This document shows positions 35,690-44,480 of a stretch of 64,000 nt of DNA, in pieces. Under the pieces are notes generated by a model. The model ran no database searches, was not told the origin of the DNA, and worked only from the letters and a program-made list of their open reading frames with translations. The number at the start of each line of letters is the position of its first letter. Positions within the stretch are counted from its first letter, which is position 1. Origin of the DNA: Microvirga guangxiensis (lineage in GTDB: Bacteria > Pseudomonadota > Alphaproteobacteria > Rhizobiales > Beijerinckiaceae); contig NZ_FMVJ01000008.1 in assembly GCF_900102135.1 (NCBI RefSeq), positions 30,020 to 94,019 on the forward strand, given 5' to 3'. The position numbers and the translations under genes were made by a program.

Positions 35690-36531
35690 GAGTCGCTGCA
35701 ATTCAAACGGAAATGGGTCTCTCCCCGGAGGTTACGGTGCCTCTGGCGGAAGCCGCCATGGCGGCTGCGATGCAAGCGGCAGAGCGGCCCGATTTTCTTA
35801 TTCTTCCGGAATATTTCTCCTACTACGGACTGGACCAAAAACGGTCAGTGGAACTCGCGCAGCCTCTGCGTGAAACACCAGGCTTCCGGATGGCGCAGTC
35901 CTTTGCGAAACGCCACAAGGTCGCGGTGCAAGCGGGTACCATCCTTGCCTCGGTTCCGGGCGAAGATCGCGTGGAGAACGTGAGTGTCGTTTTTGATCGG
36001 GAAGGTGAGGTGATTGCCGAATACCGCAAGATTCATCTTTTCGACATCGATGATCTGGGTAACGGCGCCTTCCGCGAGTCCGACTACATCAAGCCTGGAG
36101 ACAAGATCGTTACATGGGAACTCGAAGGCACCGTCTTCGGTACCGCTATCTGCTTCGACGGTCGCTTCCCTGAACTCTTCCGCGCACTTCGACTGAGAGG
36201 CGCTGAAATCATTACGCTGCCGGCGGCCTACACCACTGTCACTGGCGAAGCTCACTGGGAGCTGCTGGCCCGAGCAAGGGCCGCTGAAACGCAATGCCAC
36301 TTCATTGCCTGCGGTCTGGGCGGATCTGTGGTTGTCGATGGCCAGAAGAAGAGCTGCTACGGCCATTCCGTCATTGTCGATGCGTGGGGCAGAGTTCTGG
36401 CGCGAGCAGGAAAGGGTGCGGAGATCATCCAAACTACGTTGGATATGGAGAGCCTTCCCGTCATTCGAAAAAACATGCCGGTCATGAAACAGCGGCGCCT
36501 GTTGGGGGATGCAGCGGTAGTCGGCTTCTAA
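35686..36531 (+). CDS. Carbon-nitrogen hydrolase (nitrilase superfamily, omega-amidase-like)
   Basis: The 281-residue protein has the full nitrilase-superfamily triad: Glu42 (FLILPEYFSYYG), Lys115 (AEYRKIHLFDID) and Cys156 (FGTAICFDGRFPELFR). The fold runs from MRVAAIQTEMG to VIVDAWGRVLAR, a normal length. The motif set resembles omega-amidase/carbamoylase members, so it probably hydrolyses a terminal amide or carbamoyl group and releases ammonia. Translational overlap with the DUF1028 gene and the operon context suggest it works on an intermediate produced by the oxidase or the M20 peptidase. Confidence 0.9.
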   Translation: MRVAAIQTEMGLSPEVTVPLAEAAMAAAMQAAERPDFLILPEYFSYYGLDQKRSVELAQPLRETPGFRMAQSFAKRHKVAVQAGTILASVPGEDRVENVSVVFDREGEVIAEYRKIHLFDIDDLGNGAFRESDYIKPGDKIVTWELEGTVFGTAICFDGRFPELFRALRLRGAEIITLPAAYTTVTGEAHWELLARARAAETQCHFIACGLGGSVVVDGQKKSCYGHSVIVDAWGRVLARAGKGAEIIQTTLDMESLPVIRKNMPVMKQRRLLGDAAVVGF

Positions 36532-36668
36532 GCATTCAGCTCGAAACAACTCGAATTTGCGCGCCGACAAACCACGGGGGTTTGGCGGAAGGGAGCCTCT
36601 TTGCGCTCTCGTTACCTTGGCGGCCGAAGGCAGAGCTAGGGGATTCCATAGAAAGGTATTGAGAAACC

Positions 36669-37910
36669 ATGGAAAAAGTTAACACGGTAGTCGTGGGAGC
36701 GGGTCAAGCCGGCCTATCGATGAGCGAGCACCTTGGCAACGCTGGTCTTAGCCACGTGGTTCTGGAAAAGGGCCGCGTCGCTGAAAGCTGGCGTTCGGCG
36801 CGCTGGGACTCGCTCCGCGCCAATGGTCCCGCGTGGCATGACCGCCTGCCTAGCCAGAGGATCGACAGCGTTCCGCAGGATGTCTTCACGCCTAAGGAGA
36901 ACCTCGTCGATTATCTCGCGAACTTTGCCGAGCGCATCAAGGCTCCGGTCCGTACCGGCGTGGAGGTTCGATCGGTCAAGAAGCTCCCCAAGAAGCTCGG
37001 CTTCCTCGTTTCGACCTCAGCCGGTGATTTCGAGGCGATGAACATCGTCGCTGCGACTGGACCGTTCCAGGTTCCGGTGATCCCCAACGTCGTGCCTGAT
37101 ACCTCCGGTATCGTGCAGCTGCACTCGGTCAACTACAAGAATCCGGCTCAGCTGCCTGAAGGCGCCGTGCTCGTCGTGGGCGCCGGTGCTTCCGGCGGTC
37201 AGATCGCTGAAGAACTGGTTGAAGCTGGCCGCAAGGTCTACCTTTCGCTCGGCCGCCACATCCGCCCGCCGCGCTTCTATCGAGACCGCGAAGGCGCATA
37301 CTGGACCGGCGTGCTCGGCCGCTGGGACGCGGTCAACCGCGACAAGAACGTCCGCAACATCGCGCTGGCCATCAGCGGCGTCCACACCAAGATGCCGATC
37401 GACTATCGCCTGCTGGCTTCCAAAGGTGCCATTCTGGTCGGCCGTACTGCCGGTTACGACGATGGCGAGCTCCTATTCGGCAATGACCTCGCCGAGAATA
37501 TCGAGCAGGGAAACAAGAGTTATCTGGATACGCTCGACGCGATCGACCGGTACATTGAATATAACGGTCTCGACCTTCCCGAATATCCGGAAGCCCGCAA
37601 TCTGCCGCCGCAGACCGAGTACGAGAAGAACCCCATCCTGGAACTGAATGTCGCTGAGGCGAATATCACCTCGATCATCTGGGCCTCAGGGTTCAAGCGC
37701 GATTACAGCTGGATCGATCTCGATATTTTCGACGAGCACGGCAACCCAATCCACGAGGCCGGTGTCTCCAAGGAGCCCGGTATTTATTTCCTGGGCCTAC
37801 CGTTCCAGACCAGGCGCCGGTCGAGCTTCCTGTTCGGTGTTTGGTATGACGCGAAATACATTGCAGATTATATTGTCATGATGAAATATTATCATGAAAG
37901 GTATGAGTGA
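36669..37910 (+). CDS. Flavin-containing monooxygenase-like NAD(P)/FAD oxidoreductase (CzcO type)
   Basis: The 413-residue protein begins MEKVNTVVVGAGQAGLSMSE (FAD-binding GxGxxG), followed by the FMO-like RWDSLRANGPAWHDRLPSQR. A second dinucleotide motif (VLVVGAGASGGQIAEEL) at about residue 172 binds NAD(P)H, and IIWASGFKRDYSWID is near the C terminus. It is a class B-type flavoprotein that could oxygenate a nitrogen or sulfur centre, but the strict FMO fingerprint is not fully evident. It lies 137 bp after the amidase gene, so it may be a separate transcript or the last cistron. A strong hairpin follows it. Confidence 0.82.
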   Translation: MEKVNTVVVGAGQAGLSMSEHLGNAGLSHVVLEKGRVAESWRSARWDSLRANGPAWHDRLPSQRIDSVPQDVFTPKENLVDYLANFAERIKAPVRTGVEVRSVKKLPKKLGFLVSTSAGDFEAMNIVAATGPFQVPVIPNVVPDTSGIVQLHSVNYKNPAQLPEGAVLVVGAGASGGQIAEELVEAGRKVYLSLGRHIRPPRFYRDREGAYWTGVLGRWDAVNRDKNVRNIALAISGVHTKMPIDYRLLASKGAILVGRTAGYDDGELLFGNDLAENIEQGNKSYLDTLDAIDRYIEYNGLDLPEYPEARNLPPQTEYEKNPILELNVAEANITSIIWASGFKRDYSWIDLDIFDEHGNPIHEAGVSKEPGIYFLGLPFQTRRRSSFLFGVWYDAKYIADYIVMMKYYHERYE

Positions 37911-37925
37911 TCTTTTTTGACTGTA

Positions 37926-37963
37926 GCTGCCCTCTTCAGACGACCGGTCGCGAAGAGGGCAGC
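37926..37963 (+). terminator. Strong hairpin after the catabolic operon
   Basis: GCTGCCCTCTTC and GAAGAGGGCAGC form a perfect 12-bp stem around a 14-nt loop. It comes 16 bp after the flavoprotein stop. No T-run follows, so it may be a factor-dependent end or mRNA-stabilising structure. Confidence 0.6.
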
Positions 37964-38050
37964 CGCTGCTGGACGCTGGATAGCACAGCCGAACAATGAT
38001 CGCTTTCGCCTCGGGCGGGCTGCGATTGGCCAATAGCCGCCTAGGTCTTG

Positions 38051-38630
38051 TTAGTGCTTGAGCCAATCGAGAGCGGCAGCAAGACAGAGAATGTCCGTGA
38101 AGGATGAGGCTGTCTTTTCGTAACGGGTTGCAACGGCCCGCCGCTCTTTGAGCCTGGCCCAGAAGCGCTCGACGATATTGCGATTGTTGTCGATCCAGTC
38201 TGGCTAAGCGACCGGCGTCTCATGCCGCTGCGGCGGGATCGCTAGTCGGTACCTATGCTCCAGACATGCGCACGAAAGGCCTGGCTGGTGTAGCCGCGAT
38301 CGGACGCACCCAGCTCGGAACCCCTAGTAGGCTATCCAGCAGTGGAAGGGCTTGCGGCAGTTCGTGCGCCTGACCCGGCGCGATGCGGAAGGCGGATGGC
38401 ACGGCCCAGTCCATCCGCGATCACGCAAGCCTTGGTGCCATAGCCCCCACGAGACCGGCCAAGCACCTCACGATGGTTTCGTTGAGCTTGAGAGCCCCTT
38501 TTCGGCGCGCTCCGGCCGCCTTCTGATGAATGCGCACGCTGGTGCCGTCCAGAAACGTCATTTCAAGCTGGATCCCGTGCTGTTGCACCAGATGAGGAAG
38601 AGCAAAGCGCCTCAAGACACAGTGAGTTCA
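38051..38630 (-). pseudogene. IS5-family transposase remnant
   Basis: On the minus strand the piece reads MTFLDGTSVRIHQKAAGARR, KGALKLNETIVR, then GYGTKACVIADGLGRAIRLP in another frame, GASDRGYTSQAFRAHV, and finally WIDNNRNIVERFWARLKERR followed by AVATRYEKTASSFTDILCLA and ALDWLKH before a TAA at 38051. This is an IS5-type (ISL2/IS1031-like) DDE transposase with several frameshifts and an in-frame stop. Terminal inverted repeats were not found. It is inactive. Confidence 0.8.
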
Positions 38631-38654
38631 AGCCCTAACACGCCCTAGACTGCG

Positions 38655-39128
38655 TCAAGAGGCGCAACTGTCGGCGGTTTCAGGTCCGCGCAACCAAATG
38701 AAGCCAAAACCCCTGTACGTGAAAACGTCAGGGGTTTTTGCATGATACCGAGAGCGTAGGGCTTCGTTGCGTTTGGAGCCTGCCACCGCGACTGCACGGG
38801 GGAGCTTCGCCTCTTCAGCGCTGATTGAGGAAAGAGCGAGAATGCGCGCGAGGTCACCATGCAGCAGCGCGTCTACGCCTCCGCCCTCCTTCGGGGTCAG
38901 AACAATCTTGTCGACTAGGGAGCGGATCAACTCCATCGCTTCGTCTTTATGAGCAGCGTCTTCAAGAAGCGTCTCAAGGTCCTCAACTTTCTTGCGGTAC
39001 ACCGCCGCAAGGTTTGGGTGCATCGAAATGTTCGGCGCAATTGAACATGACGTTTGCAGAGTCGCGAGATTCGCCTTCTCGGCTTCGAGCTCGCTCAGAC
39101 GCGCCTTCATCGACGGCTGATACGGGCC
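38655..39128 (-). pseudogene. Large serine recombinase C-terminal remnant, second copy
   Basis: The minus-strand frame reads [60 protein letters not shown] and [20 protein letters not shown], clearly related to the coiled-coil end of the recombinase at 26412-27165 but not identical. It is cut at about 39120-39128, where it fuses into the BCCT transporter remnant on the other strand. Near 38666-38700 it includes the diverged third copy of the repeat (GGTTTCAGGTCCGCGCAACC). Confidence 0.8.
38706..38739. terminator. Bidirectional terminator hairpin
   Basis: AAAACCCCTG-T-ACGT-GAAA-ACGT-CAGGGGTTTTT: long stem with A-run and T-run on either side. It lies just beyond the diverged repeat copy, in the same relative place as the terminators in copies A and B. 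Confidence 0.65.
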
Positions 39129-40266
39129 TCTATCTCGACACGCTGCTGCTGCGCACCTTCAACATCTATGCCTACGAGCCGACGCCCTGGATCGATGCCT
39201 GGGCGCTCTTCTACTGGGCCTGGTGGATTTCCTGGTCGCCGTTCGTCGGCATGTTTATCGCCCGCATCTCGCGCGGCCGCACCGTACGCGAGTTCGTTAC
39301 TGCCGTGCTGTTCATCCCTGCCGGCTTCACCTTTTTCTGGATGACCGTGTTCGGCAACACCGCGATGTTCGTGGACACGGGCGTGGCAGGCGGCGCCTTG
39401 GGTGCCGCTGTTGCCGACGACGTGTCGGTCGGCCTCTTCAAGTTCTTCGAGTACCTGCCGTTTACGGGCGTCACCTCCGCCCTGGCCGTGCTGCTGGTCA
39501 CGATCTTCTTTATCACCTCCGCGGATTCCGGCTCGCTGGTCGTCGACGCCATTGCGGCGGGCGGCGAAATCCGGACCACCACCGGCCAGCGTGTCTTCTG
39601 GTGCGTGCTTCAGGGTGTTGTGGCGGCCAGCCTGCTCCTTGCCGGCGGCCTCGGCGCCCTGCAATCCGCCACCGTGGCCAGTGCCCTGCCCTTCACCCTT
39701 GTCATGCTGGCACTCGTCTGGTCGCTTCTGGTCGGCATGCGCGCGGACCTTGCCCAGCAGGAGGCTCAAGCCAACAGGGCACACATTCCCGCGGCTCAGC
39801 CGGCCACAGGCCCGACCTGGCAGCGCCGCCTCGCGCCATCCTCCATGCTCCCACCGAGGCCGAGGTGAATGGGTTCATTGCCACCCAGGTGCGTCCGGCG
39901 CTCGAACAGGTCGCAAAGGAGCTGTGCACGCGCGGTCGTCCCTCCCACGTGGTCGATGAGGATAACGGCGGTATCGCCCCGCGCACCCCAGCCGAGGGCG
40001 TCCGCGACTTCATCTACGGCGTCAGCCGCAGCGCCCAGGTGATGCCCACATTTCTGTTGGATGCAGGGAAGCCGGACTACCCCTACGAGCCCCGCACCTA
40101 CTTCTCGAGCAGCGGGCGCGGCTATGACATCATGGGCATGAGCCAGGAACAGATCATCGCCGACGTCCTTGTCCAGTTCGAGCGGTACCTTCTGCTCGTC
40201 CAATCGCCGGCGGCGCAACTTCTCCACGGCGCCCCGGAACACGAGCCTGATCCGCCCTCACGGTGA
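39122..40266 (+). pseudogene. BCCT-family (BetT/choline-type) transporter, 5'-truncated and frameshifted
   Basis: The piece starts [74 protein letters not shown] and [20 protein letters not shown], the helix 7-12 part of a betaine/choline/carnitine transporter. The N-terminal half is missing at the recombinase junction near 39122. Near 39840 the frame changes and the cytoplasmic tail continues ([40 protein letters not shown]) to 40266. It cannot be functional. In the intact family these proteins import compatible solutes. Confidence 0.82.
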
Positions 40267-40330
40267 CGGAGCCCTTTGCTGGGGCCTCCAGGAGCGAGAT
40301 GGAAATCGAACCAACCGCAAGCGGACGATC

Positions 40331-40933
40331 ATGTGGAACTGGATTGCGAGCAATCACCAAGTCATCGGCGCCCTGGCGAACATCGCGATGCTGTTTGTCT
40401 GGATCGCTTACTTGCAGGTGTTCGTCAGCAGCTATCGTCGGCAGAAGCGGCCTAATATCCTGATCAACCGTGGCGCGGGATCGGGACTTGAGGCCCGGTG
40501 CCTAATCAGCAATATGAGCGCCGAGGCGATCTACATCGAAAGCATCATCGCGACTGCCGAGACAACTGAGGGACGCTGGAGTTCCCCGGTGACAGAAATG
40601 CTGGAAGGCCGCTCGGACCTGGACCTGAAGACACGGCAAGGTCCGTTGCTGGCGGGACACTTCGTCGACGTGGGATCTTTTGAAAGCCTGATCGACCCCG
40701 CGCTTCCGGGGGGTGCTGTCGCTCCGAATGGCCTGGAGAAGCTCGTCGCCTTGGAGTTGAAGGTGGTGGCGGTGCACGGCTCCGAGGATCTCCTGGCCGG
40801 GGCGACACGCCGGTTCGAGGTGATCCGGCGTCCCGGCCGGTTGCTCCTGAAAGGGCATTCGGTCGGGACGCACCAGATCCGGTCCCGTCGCGAGCGGGAG
40901 AAACTCCATGACGATGTCGAAGCCGATCTGTGA
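40331..40933 (+). CDS. Hypothetical membrane-anchored protein
   Basis: Starting at ATG 40331 the 200-residue protein has one N-terminal membrane helix (VIGALANIAMLFVWIAYLQV) and then a soluble beta-rich domain (PNILINRGAGSGLEARCLIS, NMSAEAIYIESIIATAE, VAVHGSEDLLAGATRRFEVI). The layout N-helix plus a cytoplasmic immunoglobulin-like domain is common among unknown proteins near ion channels. It precedes the DUF2254/YetF/MscS group on the same strand and may belong to it. No family is named with confidence. Confidence 0.6.
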   Translation: MWNWIASNHQVIGALANIAMLFVWIAYLQVFVSSYRRQKRPNILINRGAGSGLEARCLISNMSAEAIYIESIIATAETTEGRWSSPVTEMLEGRSDLDLKTRQGPLLAGHFVDVGSFESLIDPALPGGAVAPNGLEKLVALELKVVAVHGSEDLLAGATRRFEVIRRPGRLLLKGHSVGTHQIRSRREREKLHDDVEADL

Positions 40934-41074
40934 CCTGACGGGATCCGGTTCTCCTTAGGCGCGACGGTTCGGAACGAGGCATGCGTCATCACGCCTCCTG
41001 CCGGGTGCTCCCGCAAGGCTCCGCGCCGATGGAGCCGTGATGGATCCCATCCCGGCCTTCGCGGTTGACCGTGC

Positions 41075-42359
41075 ATGGAGCGCATCCGCAACATCATCGT
41101 CCTCCTGCGTGGACAGCTCTGGATCGTGCCCCTGGTCATGATCCTTCTTGCGCTGGGCCTTGCCTATTGGGTTCTTGGGTCCGCCCCATCCCTGCCCGAG
41201 GGGTTGGACGCCGACGAGTTGTGGTGGCTCTACGGCGGCGACGCTGACACCGCTCGGGGGCTCCTGGCGAGCCTGCTGTCCGGCCTGATGACCATGACGT
41301 CACTCGTGGTCTCGGTGACCTTCGTCATACTGACGCTCGCAGCCAATCAGCTCGGACCGCGCCTGATCCCCATCTTCATGGGCGACCGCCAGATCCAGGT
41401 CGTGCTTCGCAGCCTGGACGGGACCTTGGGTCCCGAGGGCGTGCCGCACATCGGGGTGACGATCGGCAGCGTCCTCACGATCGTGTGCCTGTTCGCCCTG
41501 CTGTTCTACGTGCACAAGGTCGCCCGTGCCATCGTCGCCGATAGCATCGTCGCGCGGGTGGCGCACGATCTTCACCACAGCATCGACAGCATGCTCCAGA
41601 AGGAAGGCGGGGCCGCCAGGGCCGTACCTGCCGTGCTGCCGCCACGAACTGCCGGCGTATCGCTGGAGAGGAGCGGCTACGTCCAGGTGGTCGACTACGA
41701 CCGGCTCGTGGCGGTGGCCTGCCGGGAGAGTGCCGTCCTCCAGGTGAAGATACGGGCGGGGCACTTCGTCCTTAAAGGCGGAGAGCACGTCGTCGTCCAC
41801 GCCGAACGGCCGCCAAGCGACGGAGCAGCCGAAGCCATTAGGGGTGCCTTCGTGGTGGGCGAGGAACGCAGCCCGGCAGGACCTGGAGCATGGCCAGCGC
41901 CAGCTCGTCGAGATCGCCCTGCGGGCGCTGTCGCCCGGCATCAACGATCCGTATACAGCCGTGGCGGTGGTCGATCGTCTCGGAGCGGCCCTGGAGGAGC
42001 TTCTCGGGCGGTCGCTCCAGCCGACGGTGTTGTGCGACCACGATAAGGCAGTACGGGTCATCGCCCAGCGCTCGGACGTGCAGGGCCTCATGGACGCCGC
42101 CTTCAACGCGATCCGGCAGGCGGCGCGCGAAATCCCCAGCGTCCTGATCCGTATAGCTGACGTCCTAGGCCAGCTTGCGCCGGTGCTTCCGTCCCGGGAG
42201 GCGCGGGATGCGGTGGTCCGCGAACTCGACAAGCTCGCGGAAACGGCGGGAGGCGCGCGGCTCGCTCCTTGCGACCGCCAGGCGGTGCTGGTCATGATCG
42301 AGCGGGCGAGGATCGCGGCCATCGGCCGCCCCAAGGAGAGAACCATCCATGTTCTTTGA
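41075..42359 (+). pseudogene. DUF2254 membrane protein gene, frameshifted
   Basis: The first frame (41075-42046) reads MERIRNIIVLLRGQLWIVPL, LLSGLMTMTSLVVSVTFVIL, TLAANQLGPRLIPIFMGDRQ and VPHIGVTIGSVLTIVCLFAL, the four-helix DUF2254 N-terminal part. Compared with the family a few residues after MGDRQ are missing. Near 41865 the frame shifts by one, and the C-terminal domain continues (RQDLEHGQRQLVEIALRALS, PGINDPYTAVAVVDRLGAAL) to 42359. If the frameshift is a sequencing error, the gene could still be intact. It overlaps the start of the YetF-like gene. Confidence 0.75.
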
Positions 42360-42861
42360 CTCGTGGGCCGGGCTGGGACGCGTCCTGGCCGTCGGCACGC
42401 TGGCTTATGTCGCCCTCGTCGCGATCCTGCGCATCTCTGGCAAGCGCACATTGACCAAGCTGAACGCGTTCGACCTCGTGGTCACGGTCGCGCTCGGCTC
42501 CACCCTCGCCACCGTTCTCCTGAGCAAGTCCATCGCCCTGGCCGAGGGTGTCCTGGCCATGGCGTTGCTGGTCCTTCTGCAATTCGTGATCACTTGGTTG
42601 TCGGTGCGCTCGCCGGGGTTCCAGAACCTGGTGAAGAGCGAACCGACCCTGCTCATGCACCAAGGCAGGTTCCTGGAAGGCGCCATTCGATCGCAGCGGA
42701 TCACGCGTGACGAGGTCATGGCGGCGCTACGCTCGAATGGGGTGACCGATGTCGCCGACGTTGCGGCCGTCATCCTGGAGACGGACGGGACCATGGCGGT
42801 CATCAAGGGGGCCGACCATGACGCGCGCGAGCCGACCCTGCTCACCGTCCGCAAGCCGTAG
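42349..42861 (+). CDS. DUF421 (YetF-like) membrane protein
   Basis: The 170-residue protein has three membrane helices (RVLAVGTLAYVALVAILRIS, AFDLVVTVALGSTLATVLLS, EGVLAMALLVLLQFVITWLS). The conserved cytoplasmic DUF421 domain follows: KSEPTLLMHQGRFLEGAIRS, RITRDEVMAALRSNGVTDVA, DVAAVILETDGTMAVI. The YetF family is involved in sporulation or envelope stress in other bacteria; no biochemical role is fixed. It starts within the end of the DUF2254 gene, showing that they were co-transcribed. Confidence 0.85.
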   Translation: MFFDSWAGLGRVLAVGTLAYVALVAILRISGKRTLTKLNAFDLVVTVALGSTLATVLLSKSIALAEGVLAMALLVLLQFVITWLSVRSPGFQNLVKSEPTLLMHQGRFLEGAIRSQRITRDEVMAALRSNGVTDVADVAAVILETDGTMAVIKGADHDAREPTLLTVRKP

Positions 42862-43019
42862 CGTCAGTCGCTGCGGACGACACCTTCCCGCCATCCGTCC
42901 CCTTGCCGTGCTCACGAACTTGCGATCCGCGCACCGTCGACCGTTCCAGGTCGATGCCGGAACGGGGGCAGCCCGGACACGTTCCGCCTGAGCCTCAAGA
43001 GCAAACCGAGAGCGACGAC

Positions 43020-43979
43020 ATGGAAACGGACACCAGCATCACGCTGGATCGGATCGAGGGCTTCATCCAGGGCTTCTGGTGGATCCTGCCCAACCTCGGC
43101 ATCGCGCTGGTGGTCTTCCTGATCTTTCTCGGGCTGGCCTGGGGAGCGCGGGCGGGCGTATCCCGCTTCTTCAACCATCGCGGCCGTCCCGATCTCGCCG
43201 CCCTGTTAGCCGGCTTCGCGCGCTGGTCGGTCATCGGCCTCGGCCTGCTCGTCGTCGCCACCATCGTGTTCCCGTCGGTCAAGCCCGCCGACATCCTGGC
43301 CACCCTGGGGGTCGGCTCGATTGCCATCGGCTTCGCCTTCAAGGACATCCTCCAGAACTGGCTCGCCGGCCTGCTGCTGCTCGTACGAAGACCTTTCCGC
43401 CAGGGTGACCAGATCGTGGTCGGCAGGCACGAGGGCACGGTGGAGTCGATCGAGGCGCGGGCCACCCTGATCCGGACCTACGACGGCAAACGGGTGATCA
43501 TCCCCAACAGCAGCGTCTACACCGAGTCCGTGACCGTCAACACCGCCTTCGGGCAGCGCCGCAGCGAGTACGACGTCGGGATCGGGAACAGCGACGACAT
43601 CGCACAAGCCTGCGAAGTGATCTGCACCGCGCTTACGAGCTTACCGAGCGTGTCGGACAGCCCGGCGCCCGAGGCCATTCCCTGGGAGCTGGCCGCTTCG
43701 AGCGTGAACATCCGGGTGCGCTGGTGGACCGAGCCGCAGCAGGCCGACGTGGTGCATGCCCGTGGCCGCGTGATTGAGTCGGTCAAGCGGGCGCTGGGCG
43801 AGGCCGGCATCGACCTGCCGTTCCTGACCACCATGGTGCTGCTGCACGACCAGACCGAGGAGGCCGACGGCGACCGGACGCGCCAGCGCGAGGGCTGGCC
43901 GGCCGGCGACAGCCCCCCGGCCCCGCGCCATCTGAACGAGGTCACCGTCGAGCACGTGGGCGAGGGCGAGGGCGAATAG
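43020..43979 (+). CDS. Small-conductance mechanosensitive channel (MscS family)
   Basis: ATG at 43020 gives 319 residues. There are three predicted helices, with pore helix TM3 around LATLGVGSIAIGFAFKDILQ, NWLAGLLLLVRRPFRQGDQI; the MscS beta domain VVGRHEGTVESIEARATLIR, TYDGKRVIIPNSSVYTESVT; and an alpha/beta cytoplasmic end. The C-terminal tail (about 40 residues, Glu/Arg/Pro-rich) is an addition. The channel opens under membrane tension and protects against hypo-osmotic shock. It follows the DUF421 gene by 158 bp on the same strand. Confidence 0.92.
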   Translation: METDTSITLDRIEGFIQGFWWILPNLGIALVVFLIFLGLAWGARAGVSRFFNHRGRPDLAALLAGFARWSVIGLGLLVVATIVFPSVKPADILATLGVGSIAIGFAFKDILQNWLAGLLLLVRRPFRQGDQIVVGRHEGTVESIEARATLIRTYDGKRVIIPNSSVYTESVTVNTAFGQRRSEYDVGIGNSDDIAQACEVICTALTSLPSVSDSPAPEAIPWELAASSVNIRVRWWTEPQQADVVHARGRVIESVKRALGEAGIDLPFLTTMVLLHDQTEEADGDRTRQREGWPAGDSPPAPRHLNEVTVEHVGEGEGE

Positions 43980-44040
43980 GGTCAGCCCGAGGAGTTCTCC
44001 CGGCCGAGACGCCGCCACTGACCCATGCGGACCTGCGATG

Positions 44041-44307
44041 TCATGCCTTGCGCCGCAGGATCTCCATCAGGCGCATTGCCTCCTCAGTCAGCCATCGGCA
44101 CTCCCCCTCGGACAGGTCACGGGACAGGCTGGCCTCGACGCAGGCCTTGAGGTGGTCCCGCAGAATGTCGACTTGGACGCGGTGGAGCGCCGCGACCGCG
44201 GCATTGATCTGATCGACCACGTCGCCGCAGTAGCGGCCCTCCTCGATCATCTGTTGCAGGCCGCGGACCTGGCCCTCGATCCGGCGCAGGCGGGGGATCT
44301 GCCGCAC
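44041..44307 (-). CDS. CsoR/RcnR-type metal-sensing repressor
   Basis: The 88-residue protein starts at GTG 44305-44307 and has the CsoR fold (RLRRIEGQVRGLQQMIEEGR). Metal ligands Cys27, His52 and Cys56 keep the C-x24-H-x3-C spacing of copper sensors (YCGDVVDQI, DHLKACVEA). It should release its operator on binding Cu(I). It is encoded divergently from the Cys-rich copper-storage gene at 44481, the expected target, which makes copper more likely than formaldehyde or nickel as the signal. Confidence 0.88.
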   Translation of the reverse strand: MRQIPRLRRIEGQVRGLQQMIEEGRYCGDVVDQINAAVAALHRVQVDILRDHLKACVEASLSRDLSEGECRWLTEEAMRLMEILRRKA

Positions 44308-44373
44308 GTCATCGACAGCGATCCAGCCGTGGCGGTCCTCGCTTCCTCAACGCAAGCGGCGGCGATCCGGGTC

Positions 44374-44400
44374 GGAACAATACCCCTACCCGGCATGTTG
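44374..44400. promoter_or_regulatory. Candidate CsoR operator between the divergent csoR and csp genes
   Basis: GGAACAATACCCCTACCCGG with GCATGTTG following has a pyrimidine-rich tract (TACCCCTACCC) inside an imperfect inverted repeat (GGAACA... TGTTGCC). C-tract operators of this kind occur in the CsoR family. The site is 73-106 bp from either start. Confidence 0.3.
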
Positions 44401-44480
44401 CCTCGACGTCCGCGGGCACGGGTTGCTGCCTGCTCTCGCCGGGCTGCATCCGAGACATTCACCCTTGCCGGAGGATACCC

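Noticed and set aside
36669..37910. Calling the flavoprotein a YucC-type indole-pyruvate monooxygenase
   Set aside because: Only the FAD and NAD(P) motifs are clear; the strict FMO fingerprint needed for that name is not evident.
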